A program made the position numbers and the translations under genes. A stretch of 42,698 nucleotides of DNA from Streptococcus saliviloxodontae (lineage in GTDB: Bacteria; Bacillota; Bacilli; Lactobacillales; Streptococcaceae). The DNA lies in the NCBI RefSeq assembly GCF_016908655.1, contig NZ_JAFBEI010000022.1, forward strand, positions 1-42,698. Reading direction: 5' to 3'. Shown here piece by piece: positions 28,276 to 37,665 of this stretch; position 1 is the first letter of the stretch; every line of letters begins with the position of its first letter. The notes under the pieces are model-generated. The model was given only the letters and a program-made list of their open reading frames with translations, made no database searches and was not told where the DNA came from.

Positions 28276-31095
28276 ATGAAAAAGAAAGAATATTTTGGTT
28301 TTAAGAAATCTAGGTCCTATGGTCTTTGCGGTGTTGTATTGGCAACAGCTCTATTAGGTTTCTCCTATAAAGCTTCAGCCGATGAAACAAGCACTGTCGC
28401 CAATGATAACCAAATCTCTAATCTAATAACAGAGACTTCTAATCTTACTAGTAACACCACCAGTTCCGAGATTCAAACTCAGGAACCTATAGCTGAGACT
28501 TCAGAAGTAACTGAAGTGACAGAGGAATTGCAACCAACTGAAATAACAAGTTCTGAAGAGCCCTCCACTAACAACCTTGAAAAAACAACTAGTGAGGAAC
28601 CAAATCTCCCATCATATCAGGAACAAGAAACACCTATCACACAACAAGATGACCAGACAACTTCTTCAGTTCTAGAACAGATAAGTCCAAATCTTGTTTC
28701 ACAAGAGCCACAAGCAAAAGTCAACACCAGCCTTGAGACAGCAAGTCATCAAGCTGAAACAACTCCTAGTTCCGATGACAGACTACAAGATGATAATGGT
28801 AATCTTGACTTATCAGCTGCTACAGCTCCAGTAGATCCAACTGTTGTCACATCTGTCAGTCTCCACGGAGCTAATCTCAATCTCCAATATAATCAAACCA
28901 TTGCTTCAAATGCCCAGTTACTCTTTGCGGTTTGGTCTGAAGAACGAGATCAAGATGATCTAAAATGGTACAAGGCAGACTCTAAGGGAGCTGTAAATGT
29001 TCCTCTATCCAATCACAAAAGTCTCGGTACTTACAATATCCATACCTACCAATCTGTGAATGGGCAAATGACTGGTCTCAATGCTAGAACTTTTATCGTA
29101 GCTGAGCCTAAAGTAACGACTTCAATTGAGAAAGTCTCTTCAACTAGCTACAAAGTTACTGTGTCAAATGTTCCTTCTTACATTACTAATGTTAGTCTTC
29201 CGACTTGGACAGAGGCTAATGGACAAGATGACATTATCTGGCATGAAGCAGAACAAAGCTCTTCATCAACTTATACTGCGACGATTTCAACAGCAACACA
29301 CCATCTCGAATATGGTCACTACAACGTTCATGTTTACGGCTATAATCAGATCACCCAAAGTTTAGTTGGACTTGCAACGAACGGATTTGACAATCAACTC
29401 CAAGTAGGGGAGGTGACGGTGACTCCTACGGCAACTTCAAAAGGAATCGAACTAACATTATCTGCCGACTTAGCAGCCAATATTACCATTATGCATGCAG
29501 TCTGGTCTGAAAAAAATGGGCAAGATGATCTTAAATGGTATACTGCTGATAAATCTGGGAAAACCCTCGTTGACTATACTGGAGACTACGGTATTTATAA
29601 CATTCATACCTATGCTGCTGTTAATGGTAGTATGATTGGATTAAATACAAGTACAATCTCTATCACCGAACCTCATGTCAAAACAGCAATTACCCAGGTT
29701 GATGACACCACTTACAAGGTTACTGTTAGTGATGTACCCAGTTACATTACCGATATTAGTTTACCGGTTTGGTCAAGCAAAAACGACCAGGATGATATTA
29801 AATGGACTTCAACACAGACTGATGGTGAAGGAAACTACACCGCTACTATTTCATTAAAAGATCACAATTTCGATACCGGTCATTATAACGTTCACGTTTA
29901 TGGACACAGCCAGGTTACAAAAGGATTAGTTGGGCTTACAGCAACCGCTGGTTTTGATGTCTCACAGGAGGGAATAACATTAACAGAACCAGGTGTCAGT
30001 TATCAAAATTATGATGCTACCAATGGTACTATCCAAATCGTGATTACTGAAACAGATCACTCTAAGACAATTAAGTCTGTCAATGTCGCAGCTTGGTCTC
30101 AGGATAACCAAGCTAACCTCCACTGGTACTCAAGCAGTCAAGTGGTTAACGGCAAAATCATCGTAACTGTCGATGAAAAATACCACCACAATCTAGCTGG
30201 TACCTACACGATTCACGCTTATGTTACAACAACTGATGGCAATACCAATGGAACAAATGTTGGTCAATTCCATTTTGATAAAACTAAAGCCGATGCTAGT
30301 GTAGCCGTCGCTTATACAGGAACTGGAATCTATAACGTTACCATCTCTAACATTACTTCTTCTGGCGAGGTACTCTACGCTGTCTGGTCAAATATCAATG
30401 ACCAAGATGATATCATCTGGTACAACAGCCAACAAATTGGTGATCGTGCCTTTGGTACTATCAATGTAGCTAATCACAAAGGAACTGGAGACTATTCTAT
30501 CCATGTCTATCAAAAAGATCATGACACGATGACCTTTTTGACATCGACGACTTTTACAGTTGACCAAACAGACTTTACGACACCTTATTACAATCAACGC
30601 GATGCCCGCTGGGGTGGCAACCGCTATGGAAACTACTCTCTATCTTATTCTGGATGTGTACCGACCTCACTTGCTATGGTCTTTTCAAGCCTAACGGACA
30701 AAACCGTACTTCCTACAGATGTCGCTAACTACCTCTACAATAATACTAGCGAATTCAACAAATCATTTGCAGGAACATCAGGACAAGGAATTCTAGAAGC
30801 TGCATCAGCTTGGGGAATGACTGCAACACCACTTGGTAGTCAAAACGCTCTGATTACCGCTCTCAAAGAAGGTCACCATGTCTTAGCAGCGGTACAGTAC
30901 GATAAATTTGTCTCCTCAGGTACTCATGAACTTGTTCTAAAGGGGTATTCGAACGGAAATACCTACGTCTATGATCCTTACACACAAGGAAATGTCGGTT
31001 GGTACGCCATCAATGCCCTTTGGAAAGAACAATCAACAGATCGTATCGATACAGCAGGTGTTGGTGCTCCATTCATCAAAATTGTTGACGCTTAA
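28276..31095 (+). CDS. Secreted protein with six Bsp-like repeats and C39-like cysteine peptidase domain
   Basis: 939 residues. Signal peptide to about residue 36 (cleavage after ASA), a Ser/Thr/Glu-rich linker to about 185, then six repeats of about 90 residues of the GBS Bsp-like type. Their shared core is WS....QDD[LI].W and HVY/HTY. Repeats 1 and 3 resemble each other, and 2 and 4 resemble each other. The C-terminal domain (about 770-935) is peptidase C39-like: catalytic Cys794 in SGCVPTSLAM, His884 in GTHELVLKGY, then YVYDPYT. There is no LPxTG, so wall attachment probably comes from the repeats. Such proteins are thought to be wall-associated hydrolases acting in division or morphology. 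RBS ATAAGGAG; -10 TATAAT near 28240. Confidence 0.85.
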   Translation: MKKKEYFGFKKSRSYGLCGVVLATALLGFSYKASADETSTVANDNQISNLITETSNLTSNTTSSEIQTQEPIAETSEVTEVTEELQPTEITSSEEPSTNNLEKTTSEEPNLPSYQEQETPITQQDDQTTSSVLEQISPNLVSQEPQAKVNTSLETASHQAETTPSSDDRLQDDNGNLDLSAATAPVDPTVVTSVSLHGANLNLQYNQTIASNAQLLFAVWSEERDQDDLKWYKADSKGAVNVPLSNHKSLGTYNIHTYQSVNGQMTGLNARTFIVAEPKVTTSIEKVSSTSYKVTVSNVPSYITNVSLPTWTEANGQDDIIWHEAEQSSSSTYTATISTATHHLEYGHYNVHVYGYNQITQSLVGLATNGFDNQLQVGEVTVTPTATSKGIELTLSADLAANITIMHAVWSEKNGQDDLKWYTADKSGKTLVDYTGDYGIYNIHTYAAVNGSMIGLNTSTISITEPHVKTAITQVDDTTYKVTVSDVPSYITDISLPVWSSKNDQDDIKWTSTQTDGEGNYTATISLKDHNFDTGHYNVHVYGHSQVTKGLVGLTATAGFDVSQEGITLTEPGVSYQNYDATNGTIQIVITETDHSKTIKSVNVAAWSQDNQANLHWYSSSQVVNGKIIVTVDEKYHHNLAGTYTIHAYVTTTDGNTNGTNVGQFHFDKTKADASVAVAYTGTGIYNVTISNITSSGEVLYAVWSNINDQDDIIWYNSQQIGDRAFGTINVANHKGTGDYSIHVYQKDHDTMTFLTSTTFTVDQTDFTTPYYNQRDARWGGNRYGNYSLSYSGCVPTSLAMVFSSLTDKTVLPTDVANYLYNNTSEFNKSFAGTSGQGILEAASAWGMTATPLGSQNALITALKEGHHVLAAVQYDKFVSSGTHELVLKGYSNGNTYVYDPYTQGNVGWYAINALWKEQSTDRIDTAGVGAPFIKIVDA

Positions 31096-31129
31096 ATCGT
31101 CAGTAGTTTATGCCTTGCTACATAATATA

Positions 31130-31165
31130 AATAAAGACATAGTCTGATGGACCATGTCTTTATTA
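31130..31165. terminator. Bidirectional terminator
   Basis: AATAAAGACAT...GTC pairs with GAC...ATGTCTTTATT with one mismatch, between the repeat protein and the LLM oxidoreductase. Confidence 0.8.
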
Positions 31166-31195
31166 GTTTCATTTTAAGAATTCTTGAATAAGCTT

Positions 31196-32248
31196 CTATT
31201 TTGCTTCAAAGTGTGCTTTAACCAAAGGAGCGACTTCTTTACCATAGAGTTCAATAGCCTTTAGAACGTCTTCGTGTGGCATTGAACCAACTGGTAAATG
31301 GAGCATAAAACGATCTAGCGACAAATCTTCAATGAGTTGAATAATCTTTTGAGCGACTGCTTTAGGGTCTCCAACCATCATGGCACCTTCTGGTCCGACA
31401 GACTGCAAATACTGTTCCTTGGTCATCTCTCTCCAGTGAGGGCGCCCTTTGGCAATATTGTCAACCGTCTGCTTAGTAGGGTAGAAATAACGTTCGATAG
31501 CTGATTGCTTATCTTCCTCAATCCATCCCCATGAGTGAGCTGCAACCTTCAACTGTTCATCGCTATAGCCGTGTCGGCTGCCGATTTCCTTGTAAATAGC
31601 AACAAGCTGGGCAAAATGTTTTGGGTTGCCACCAATGGTTGCATAGACAATCGGTAGCCCCTGCTCTGCAATTCTTACCGTTGAGTCAAGGTTACCTCCA
31701 GTTGCCACCCAGATCGGGAAATCCTCTTGAACGGCTCTTGGGTAAACTGGACGATGGTCAACCGATTGTGTCAAGTGACCTTTCCAATTTAGAGTCGTAT
31801 TTGCCTTGATAGCCTGTAGCATATCAAGTTTTTCATTGAATAACTCATCATAATCTGCTAGGTCATAACCAAATAATGGGAACGACTCAATAAAGGAGCC
31901 TCGACCAGCCATAATCTCAGCTCTGCCATTTGACAAGGCATCAATAGTCGCATACTGCTGATAGACACGAACAGGATCTATCGACGATAGAATCGTCACT
32001 GCAGACGAAAGGCGGATATGTTTGGTGTTTACCGCTCCTGCAGCCAAGACGATTTCAGGTGCAGAAACCGCAAAATCCTCTCGATGATGCTCTCCGATAG
32101 CGTAGACATCTAGTCCCACCTGATCTGCCAACTCAATCTCAGCAACCAACTGACGAATGCGCTGTGCATGGCTGTAGGTCTGTCCACTCTCCTCCAAGAC
32201 TGTTGTTTCTCCAAATGTTGAAATACCGAGTTCGATTTGTTTTCCCAT
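31196..32248 (-). CDS. LLM-class flavin-dependent oxidoreductase
   Basis: 350 residues, luciferase-like monooxygenase fold. Family elements: GISTFGETT, the VYAIGEHHREDFAVSAPE block (GEHH), ILSSIDPVRVYQQYATIDALSNGRAEIMAGRGSF (shown in parts: SNGRAE and GRGS), and PIWVATGG. Substrate unknown; FMN likely. The ATG at 32248 is preferred because AGAGG lies 9 nt before it; the ATG at 32254 is only 3 nt away. Transcribed alone. Confidence 0.88.
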   Translation of the reverse strand: MGKQIELGISTFGETTVLEESGQTYSHAQRIRQLVAEIELADQVGLDVYAIGEHHREDFAVSAPEIVLAAGAVNTKHIRLSSAVTILSSIDPVRVYQQYATIDALSNGRAEIMAGRGSFIESFPLFGYDLADYDELFNEKLDMLQAIKANTTLNWKGHLTQSVDHRPVYPRAVQEDFPIWVATGGNLDSTVRIAEQGLPIVYATIGGNPKHFAQLVAIYKEIGSRHGYSDEQLKVAAHSWGWIEEDKQSAIERYFYPTKQTVDNIAKGRPHWREMTKEQYLQSVGPEGAMMVGDPKAVAQKIIQLIEDLSLDRFMLHLPVGSMPHEDVLKAIELYGKEVAPLVKAHFEAK

Positions 32249-32436
32249 AATCATATACCTCTTTCTTTGATGAGTTTATTTTATCACTAATTAGTATTAA
32301 AATAAACTATTTGGCTCAAGATCAAAAAATACTATAAGATAAACTCACTTTTCGTCTCCTGTACCTCAAATCCCCCTTTTTTTAAAAAAACAAGTATAAT
32401 AGAAGACGTTATTATTATAGAAAAGAGGAGTCTATC

Positions 32437-32586
32437 ATGGCTATTACTTACAAAAAAGAAGATTCAATGGAAAGCTTGTTCGAGCAATTTGCAAAACTAC
32501 CAGACAAAATAGATTCAGATCCAAATGCTGGCAAAAATCAAGACAAAGAGAAAAACAGCTCAGATAAAGCTGTTAAAGCAAATTAA
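32437..32586 (+). CDS. Small conserved-looking protein (49 aa)
   Basis: Reads MAITYKKEDSMESLFEQFAK then LPDKIDSDPNAGKNQ and a Lys/Ser-rich tail. It has a good Shine-Dalgarno (AAGAGGAG), a TATAAT -10 at about 32396-32401, and stops 24 nt before the permease gene. It resembles short streptococcal proteins of the SPJ_0845 type, but I cannot confirm that. Charged, no membrane segment. Function unknown. Confidence 0.7.
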   Translation: MAITYKKEDSMESLFEQFAKLPDKIDSDPNAGKNQDKEKNSSDKAVKAN

Positions 32587-32610
32587 TCATTTGAATCAGA
32601 AGGTGAAATC

Positions 32611-33516
32611 ATGGCTATTTTAAATCAACTGCCATCTAGTGTGCTTCAGTGGTTTGCCATCTTTATATCAATCATTATCGAAGCACTTCCTTTTGTTTTA
32701 CTGGGGTCCATCTTATCTGGTATCATCGAGGTCTTTGTAACCCCTGACACCGTCCACCGCTACTTACCTAAAAACAAATGGCTTCGCATCCTATTTGGCA
32801 CCTTTATCGGCTTTCTCTTTCCCTCTTGTGAGTGTGGGATTGTTCCAATTATTACTCGCTTTTTAGAAAAGCAGGTGCCCTCCTATACGGCTGTTCCTTT
32901 TCTAGCAACTGCTCCTATCATCAATCCCATTGTCCTGTTTGCTACATACTCAGCATTTGGAAATTCTTGGACCTATGTGACTTTACGATTACTGGGAGCT
33001 ATCTGTGTGGCTAGCATTCTAGGAATTTTACTGGGATTTGTCGTTGATGAACAGATTCTAAAAGACAATAGACCTCCGATTCATCATCACGATTATAGTC
33101 ACCATGGTTTCTTTAAGAAGCTATTTCTCGCCTTGGTACATGCTATTGATGAGTTTTTCGATACAGGTCGCTACTTGATTTTTGGGACACTCCTTGCCTC
33201 TGCAATGCAAATCTATGTTCCAACTCGTATCTTGACTAGCATTGGACACAATCCTATCGTTGCCATTTTAATTCTGATGCTAATGGCTTTTATTCTTTCG
33301 CTTTGTAGCGAAGCAGATGCCTTTATCGGTGCTTCTTTGGTCTCAACATTTGGCATGGGACCAGTCCTTGCTTTCTTGCTTATTGGACCGATGGTTGATA
33401 TAAAAAACCTACTGATGATGGTTAAGTCTTTTAAACCACGCTTCATCATACAATTTGTTGCAACATCTAGTCTTGTCATCATCGTCTACTGCTTATTAGT
33501 GGAGGTCCTCGCATGA
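32611..33516 (+). CDS. DUF318/UPF0718 family permease (YcgR-like)
   Basis: 301 residues, about eight hydrophobic segments. Family motifs are FPSCECGIVPI (Cys-Glu-Cys, about 71-81), ATAPIINPIVL, and LCSEADAFIGASL (Cys near 231), possible metal- or thiol-handling residues. A His-rich loop (HHHDYSHHGFF, about 151-161) lies between halves. Its stop overlaps the next ORF's ATG by 4 nt. Some members of the permease/TIGR03943 pair are linked to metal transport; here that is inference. Confidence 0.85.
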   Translation: MAILNQLPSSVLQWFAIFISIIIEALPFVLLGSILSGIIEVFVTPDTVHRYLPKNKWLRILFGTFIGFLFPSCECGIVPIITRFLEKQVPSYTAVPFLATAPIINPIVLFATYSAFGNSWTYVTLRLLGAICVASILGILLGFVVDEQILKDNRPPIHHHDYSHHGFFKKLFLALVHAIDEFFDTGRYLIFGTLLASAMQIYVPTRILTSIGHNPIVAILILMLMAFILSLCSEADAFIGASLVSTFGMGPVLAFLLIGPMVDIKNLLMMVKSFKPRFIIQFVATSSLVIIVYCLLVEVLA

Positions 33517-34328
33517 TTCGATTTCTCATTTTAGCAGGTTATTTTGAGCTTGTCATGTACCTCAATGTGACTGGCAAACTCAATCAGTACATCAATATCC
33601 ATTACAGCTACTTAGCATACATTTCAATGGTTTTGTCCTTTATTTTAGCTGTTGTACAACTTATCCTCTGGGCTCGTAAGGTCCGCACACACAGTCACTT
33701 GACTGGAAAATGGGCAAAGCTAACCAGTCCCTTGATTCTTGTCTTTCCTGTTTTAGTTGGGCTTTTAGTGCCTACAGTAACTCTAGATTCTACAACGGTA
33801 TCTGCAAAAGGCTACTACTTCCCATTAGCATCTGGCAGCAATGCCCAAACAGCTGCCGAAGACAATGTCTCTATCCAGTATCTAAAACCTGATACCAGTT
33901 CTTATTTTACAGCGTCAGCTTATGAAAAAGAGATGGCAAAAGAGCTCAAAAAATATCAGGGAAGTGGCGAATTAACCATCACAACTGAAAACTATATGGA
34001 ACTGATGGAGCTTATCTATGTCTATCCAGATCAGTTTATGGGACGCAGTATTCGCTTCACTGGATTTGTCTATAACGAGCCGAATCACTCTGGCTATCAG
34101 TACCTCTTTCGCTTCGGTATCATCCACTGTATTGCCGATTCTGGTGTCTATGGCTTGTTGACCACCGGTTGGCCACAGAACTATGCAAATAATAGTTGGT
34201 TAACCGTTACTGGAAAAATTAGCCTAGAATACAACCAAGAATTAAAACAGAACCTTCCTGTCCTACAAATCAGTGATGCAACTGAAGTACAAGAACCTAA
34301 AAACCCATACGTCTATCGTGTCTTTTAG
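33513..34328 (+). CDS. TIGR03943/DUF1980 family protein, permease partner
   Basis: 271 residues. Two or three N-terminal membrane segments (to about 90), then an extracellular domain with RSIRFTGFVYNEP, YLFRFGIIHCIADSGVYG and WLTVTGKI, typical of the family. ATG overlaps the permease stop as ATGA. Together they form one membrane system whose cargo is not readable from sequence. Confidence 0.88.
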   Translation: MIRFLILAGYFELVMYLNVTGKLNQYINIHYSYLAYISMVLSFILAVVQLILWARKVRTHSHLTGKWAKLTSPLILVFPVLVGLLVPTVTLDSTTVSAKGYYFPLASGSNAQTAAEDNVSIQYLKPDTSSYFTASAYEKEMAKELKKYQGSGELTITTENYMELMELIYVYPDQFMGRSIRFTGFVYNEPNHSGYQYLFRFGIIHCIADSGVYGLLTTGWPQNYANNSWLTVTGKISLEYNQELKQNLPVLQISDATEVQEPKNPYVYRVF

Positions 34329-34373
34329 AACAGATATAGCCTAGAAAGTAGCTTTTCTAAGCATCAGCAGTCA

Positions 34374-34420
34374 ACATATAAAAACCGAGTTTGGATATTC
34401 CAAACTCGGTTTTTATATGT
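34374..34420. terminator. Perfect bidirectional terminator
   Basis: A 22-base perfect stem (34374-34395 with 34399-34420) and a 3-base loop, separating the permease operon from the HAD-ftsY operon. Confidence 0.92.
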
Positions 34421-34426
34421 TTCAGT

Positions 34427-34606
34427 TTAATCTTTGGACGTCATCGCCATTTTTTTATAGCCCAAAGCTAGGCGATAGAGGTTAATAACTGTTACCACGA
34501 CCCATACAATAAGCCATAGCCATTCTTGTCTCATGAAGAAGAAAATGCTCAAAGCTAAACAGGCAGTCGTCATTAAAATGGTAGATAGGTAGTTTTTGAC
34601 AAACAT
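34427..34606 (-). CDS. Small membrane protein downstream of ftsY
   Basis: 59 residues, MFVKNYLSTILMTTACLALS start, two hydrophobic segments (about 7-25 and 29-46) and a polar tail (KKMAMTSKD). GGGGGAG lies 4 nt before the ATG. A GTG at 34609 is too near the Shine-Dalgarno. It begins 14 nt after the ftsY stop, so it is the last gene of that operon. Function unknown. Confidence 0.7.
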   Translation of the reverse strand: MFVKNYLSTILMTTACLALSIFFFMRQEWLWLIVWVVVTVINLYRLALGYKKMAMTSKD

Positions 34607-34620
34607 CACACTCCCCCTCT

Positions 34621-35916
34621 TTAAAGCAATTCTTCCAAAAGACCTCTCATGAAATCTTCTGAATTAAATTCACCAATGTCATCTATTTTTTCACCAAAAC
34701 CAATCAGCTTAACAGGAATAGCAAGCTCTTCACGGATGGCAAGAACGACCCCACCCTTAGCAGTACCGTCGATTTTGGTCAAGACCAATCCTGTCAGAGG
34801 TGTGATTTTTGAAAACTCTTTAGCTTGGCTAAGGGCATTTTGACCTGTAGAGGCATCTAAGGCAAGAAGCGTTTCATGCGGTGCCTCTGGAACCACACGT
34901 TTGATGATACGTCCAATCTTTTCCAGCTCAGCCATAAGGTTGTCTTTGTTTTGCAAACGACCAGCTGTATCAATCATCAAGATATCTACACCTTCTGCGA
35001 CAGCTTTTTCCATACCATCAAAGACGACAGAAGCAGGGTCTGCCTTGTCTTTACCTGTTACAACTGGAACATCTACACGACGTCCCCACTCAAGTAATTG
35101 GGCTACTGCCCCTGCACGGAAGGTATCTGCAGCAACCAACATAACCTTTTTGCCTTCAGTCTTATATTTATGGGCCAGTTTTCCGATAGAAGTTGTTTTA
35201 CCGACACCATTGACCCCTACAAAGAGCATCACTGTCAAACCATCTTGAAAATTAATTTTCTCATTATAGACACCGTCTTTATCATAAATATTGACAAGTT
35301 TTTCAATGATGACACGTTGCAAATCTTCTGGTTTCTTGGCATTTTCAAGTTTGGCTTCATAGCGTAAGTCCTCTGTCAACTGTGTAGCAACAGTTACACC
35401 CACATCAGATAGGATAAGCAACTCTTCCAATTCTTCGAAAAAGTCTTCATCGACCCTGCGGAAGTTGGCAAAGAACTCATTCAGACGCGCAGCGAATCCT
35501 GTACGGGTCTTTTTAAGACTGCGATTATACTTATCTTCCGTCGTCTCACTGGCAGGTTCTGGTTCTTCTTGGCTAACAACCTTGGTTTCCACAGCTTGGA
35601 AATGGATTTCTTGACCCTTTTCCTGAGCTTCTTTGGCTGCCGCTTTTTTGGCATAATAATCTGCCATCACAGCATTGAAATGCTCTTGACCTTCTGTCAA
35701 TGACGCTTGCTCTGACGTAACTTCCTGTGACAGCTCTGACTCACTGCTACTCACAACGAGCTCGTCTTCTAATAGCTCTTGCACCTCAGCTGTCTCAGCT
35801 TCGACGGGCTCTGCCTGCGCTGTATCTACTTGCTCTTGACTGGTTAGATTTTCTTTTGGCTGACTAGTGTCAACGTCTTCTTGTGTATTTCCAAATAGGC
35901 GATCAAATAACCCCAT
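34621..35916 (-). CDS. ftsY: Signal recognition particle receptor FtsY
   Basis: 431 residues. An acidic, Glu/Gln-rich A region to about 120 (membrane association), then the NG GTPase domains. G1 GVNGVGKTT (about 234), G3 DTAGRLQNK, G4 TKIDGTAKGG, and C-terminal GFGEKIDDIGEFNSEDFM are intact. Docks SRP-ribosome complexes at the membrane. Start MGLFDRLFG follows AAAGGAGAAG. Third gene of the HAD-HAD-ftsY-small protein operon, 10 nt after the second HAD gene. Confidence 0.97.
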   Translation of the reverse strand: MGLFDRLFGNTQEDVDTSQPKENLTSQEQVDTAQAEPVEAETAEVQELLEDELVVSSSESELSQEVTSEQASLTEGQEHFNAVMADYYAKKAAAKEAQEKGQEIHFQAVETKVVSQEEPEPASETTEDKYNRSLKKTRTGFAARLNEFFANFRRVDEDFFEELEELLILSDVGVTVATQLTEDLRYEAKLENAKKPEDLQRVIIEKLVNIYDKDGVYNEKINFQDGLTVMLFVGVNGVGKTTSIGKLAHKYKTEGKKVMLVAADTFRAGAVAQLLEWGRRVDVPVVTGKDKADPASVVFDGMEKAVAEGVDILMIDTAGRLQNKDNLMAELEKIGRIIKRVVPEAPHETLLALDASTGQNALSQAKEFSKITPLTGLVLTKIDGTAKGGVVLAIREELAIPVKLIGFGEKIDDIGEFNSEDFMRGLLEELL

Positions 35917-35926
35917 TTCTTCTCCT

Positions 35927-36745
35927 TTACTTATCTAGGATATACTGGTGAACCGCTTCTGCGACACCCGATTCATCATTAGTTTTTGTTGTTACTGCAT
36001 TAGCAGTTGTTTTAGCAATTGCTGCGCCATTTGCCATAGCAACACCCCAGCCTGCCCACTCAAGCATAGAAAGATCATTTTCTTCATCTCCCATAGCCAT
36101 AACATTGGCTGCAGTCATTCCCAAATGCTTGGTCAATAGATCAAGCCCAACTGCCTTATGAACACCTTTTGGCATGATTTCTAAAATAATATCACGTGAT
36201 TTGAAAAGTTCAAACTGCTCATACAAATTGGCTGGGATTTTAGGAATCTGCTGATCCAAAAAGCTTGCATCAGTCACAATAACAATTTTGTTATAGACGA
36301 TGTCTCTTGGCAAGTCTGCTAGTGAATCAATCTCAACAAAGGTCAGCATCGGATTTGCCTTGTGATAGTCTGAGTGATTTCCTTGACTCTCTAGACTGTA
36401 AACCACACCATCACTGATAACATCCACAGGTAAACCTAGAGGCTCCATAGCTTGATAAATAGCTTCAACTTGCTTAAAGCTCAACTCAGTCTTAGCTAAA
36501 ATATCGCCGTTATTCCGTTGTACCAAGCCACCGTTAAAGGTAATGCTATAGTTATCTTCATTGTAGAGACCCAAGTCTTCTAAGATATGCTGGATAGCCT
36601 TCAAAGGGCGTCCTGTTGTGATAACAACCTTCACGCCTAAATCACGAGCTGCTGCTAGAGCTTGACGGTTCTCAGGTGTCACTTCTTTTTGACTGTTAAA
36701 AAGAGTACCATCCATATCCAATGCCAAAACTTTTATATCTGCCAT
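35927..36745 (-). CDS. Cof-type HAD phosphatase
   Basis: 272 residues, Cof/YidA subfamily with C2 cap. Motif I ALDMDGTLFNS (Asp9, Asp11), motif II ITTGRP, Lys in KAVGLDLLTKHLG, motif IV MAMGDEENDLSML. Sugar phosphates are typical substrates. Its ATG directly follows the TAG of the upstream gene with no gap, so it is tightly coupled. Confidence 0.92.
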   Translation of the reverse strand: MADIKVLALDMDGTLFNSQKEVTPENRQALAAARDLGVKVVITTGRPLKAIQHILEDLGLYNEDNYSITFNGGLVQRNNGDILAKTELSFKQVEAIYQAMEPLGLPVDVISDGVVYSLESQGNHSDYHKANPMLTFVEIDSLADLPRDIVYNKIVIVTDASFLDQQIPKIPANLYEQFELFKSRDIILEIMPKGVHKAVGLDLLTKHLGMTAANVMAMGDEENDLSMLEWAGWGVAMANGAAIAKTTANAVTTKTNDESGVAEAVHQYILDK

Positions 36746-37531
36746 CTATTTCACCAATCCTTCCATGTAGGCAATCACTGCCTCGTCCTCACAATGTCCA
36801 ATAACCTCGTCTGAAATATCCTTGATTTGCTGGCGGGCATTTTCAGTTGCCACTGCTTTTCCGACAAAATCTAGCATTTCATAATCATTAAGATTATCCC
36901 CAAAACCAATCATTTCTTCAGGAGAAATCTCCAGTTCCTGTCCCAAAGCCTTGAGACCTGTTGCCTTATGTAAATCTGAAAAGATAATATCCATAGCGTC
37001 AAAGCCAGTTGTGACCGCTGTTTTTCCTTTCAGATTTTGATTCAACCAAATCTCACGCGCTGCTACCGTATCTGCTGTGAATTGGCAGGTCACTTTAAAA
37101 ATGTCATCCTCGACCTGAGTCAGATCACATCGTTGCACATTTTCGTAATAATGTGTCATGTGTTCCACATAGTCTTGGCTAGCATCCAAGGGAGCGTATG
37201 ATCCACAACGTCCTGACAAGAGGTAACCCGCACAATCATCTGACTGATTTAAAAGATCCACAATCCCAAGATAATCCTCAGGAGCCATCTTTTGTTCAAA
37301 AAGAATCTCTCCTTTGTATTGGACGACAGCTCCATTTTCAGCAATAATGGCAATACGATCTACAAAGCCCTCAAAGAGCTTATCCACCGCAATTAAAGCA
37401 CGTCCACTAGCTACCGTGAAGATCATATCATCTCCAAAAGCTTCTAGTAGAATCGCCAGACGCTGACGATCATAGGTGCCATCCTTTCGCAAGAAAGTCC
37501 CATCCATATCTGTTGCTATTAGTTTAATCAT
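36746..37531 (-). CDS. Cof-type HAD phosphatase, first gene of the ftsY operon
   Basis: 261 residues from ATG 37531 (MIKLIATDMDGTFL), with AAAAGG about 10 nt upstream. Motifs: DMDGT (Asp8, Asp10), VASGR, KATGLKALGQEL, IGFGDNLNDYEML. A longer in-frame start at 37654 would read across the promoter. A -10 TATAAT is at 37611-37616. In many streptococci smc and rnc precede this gene; here a recombinase remnant does. Confidence 0.9.
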   Translation of the reverse strand: MIKLIATDMDGTFLRKDGTYDRQRLAILLEAFGDDMIFTVASGRALIAVDKLFEGFVDRIAIIAENGAVVQYKGEILFEQKMAPEDYLGIVDLLNQSDDCAGYLLSGRCGSYAPLDASQDYVEHMTHYYENVQRCDLTQVEDDIFKVTCQFTADTVAAREIWLNQNLKGKTAVTTGFDAMDIIFSDLHKATGLKALGQELEISPEEMIGFGDNLNDYEMLDFVGKAVATENARQQIKDISDEVIGHCEDEAVIAYMEGLVK

Positions 37532-37629
37532 ACAATCTAACCTTTTCCCTTTCAAGGGGGTGCAAAACCCGAGTGGGATATGCATCACAAATCCTAATAT
37601 AACTTCTTCTATTATAACACAGAAACACC

Positions 37630-37660
37630 AAAAAAAGACGCGCCAAATTGACACGCCCTT
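37630..37660 (-). terminator. Terminator of the recombinase remnant
   Basis: On the minus strand GGCGTGTC and GGCGCGTC pair with wobbles around AATTT, followed by seven T. Confidence 0.5.
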
Positions 37661-37665
37661 ATCTG

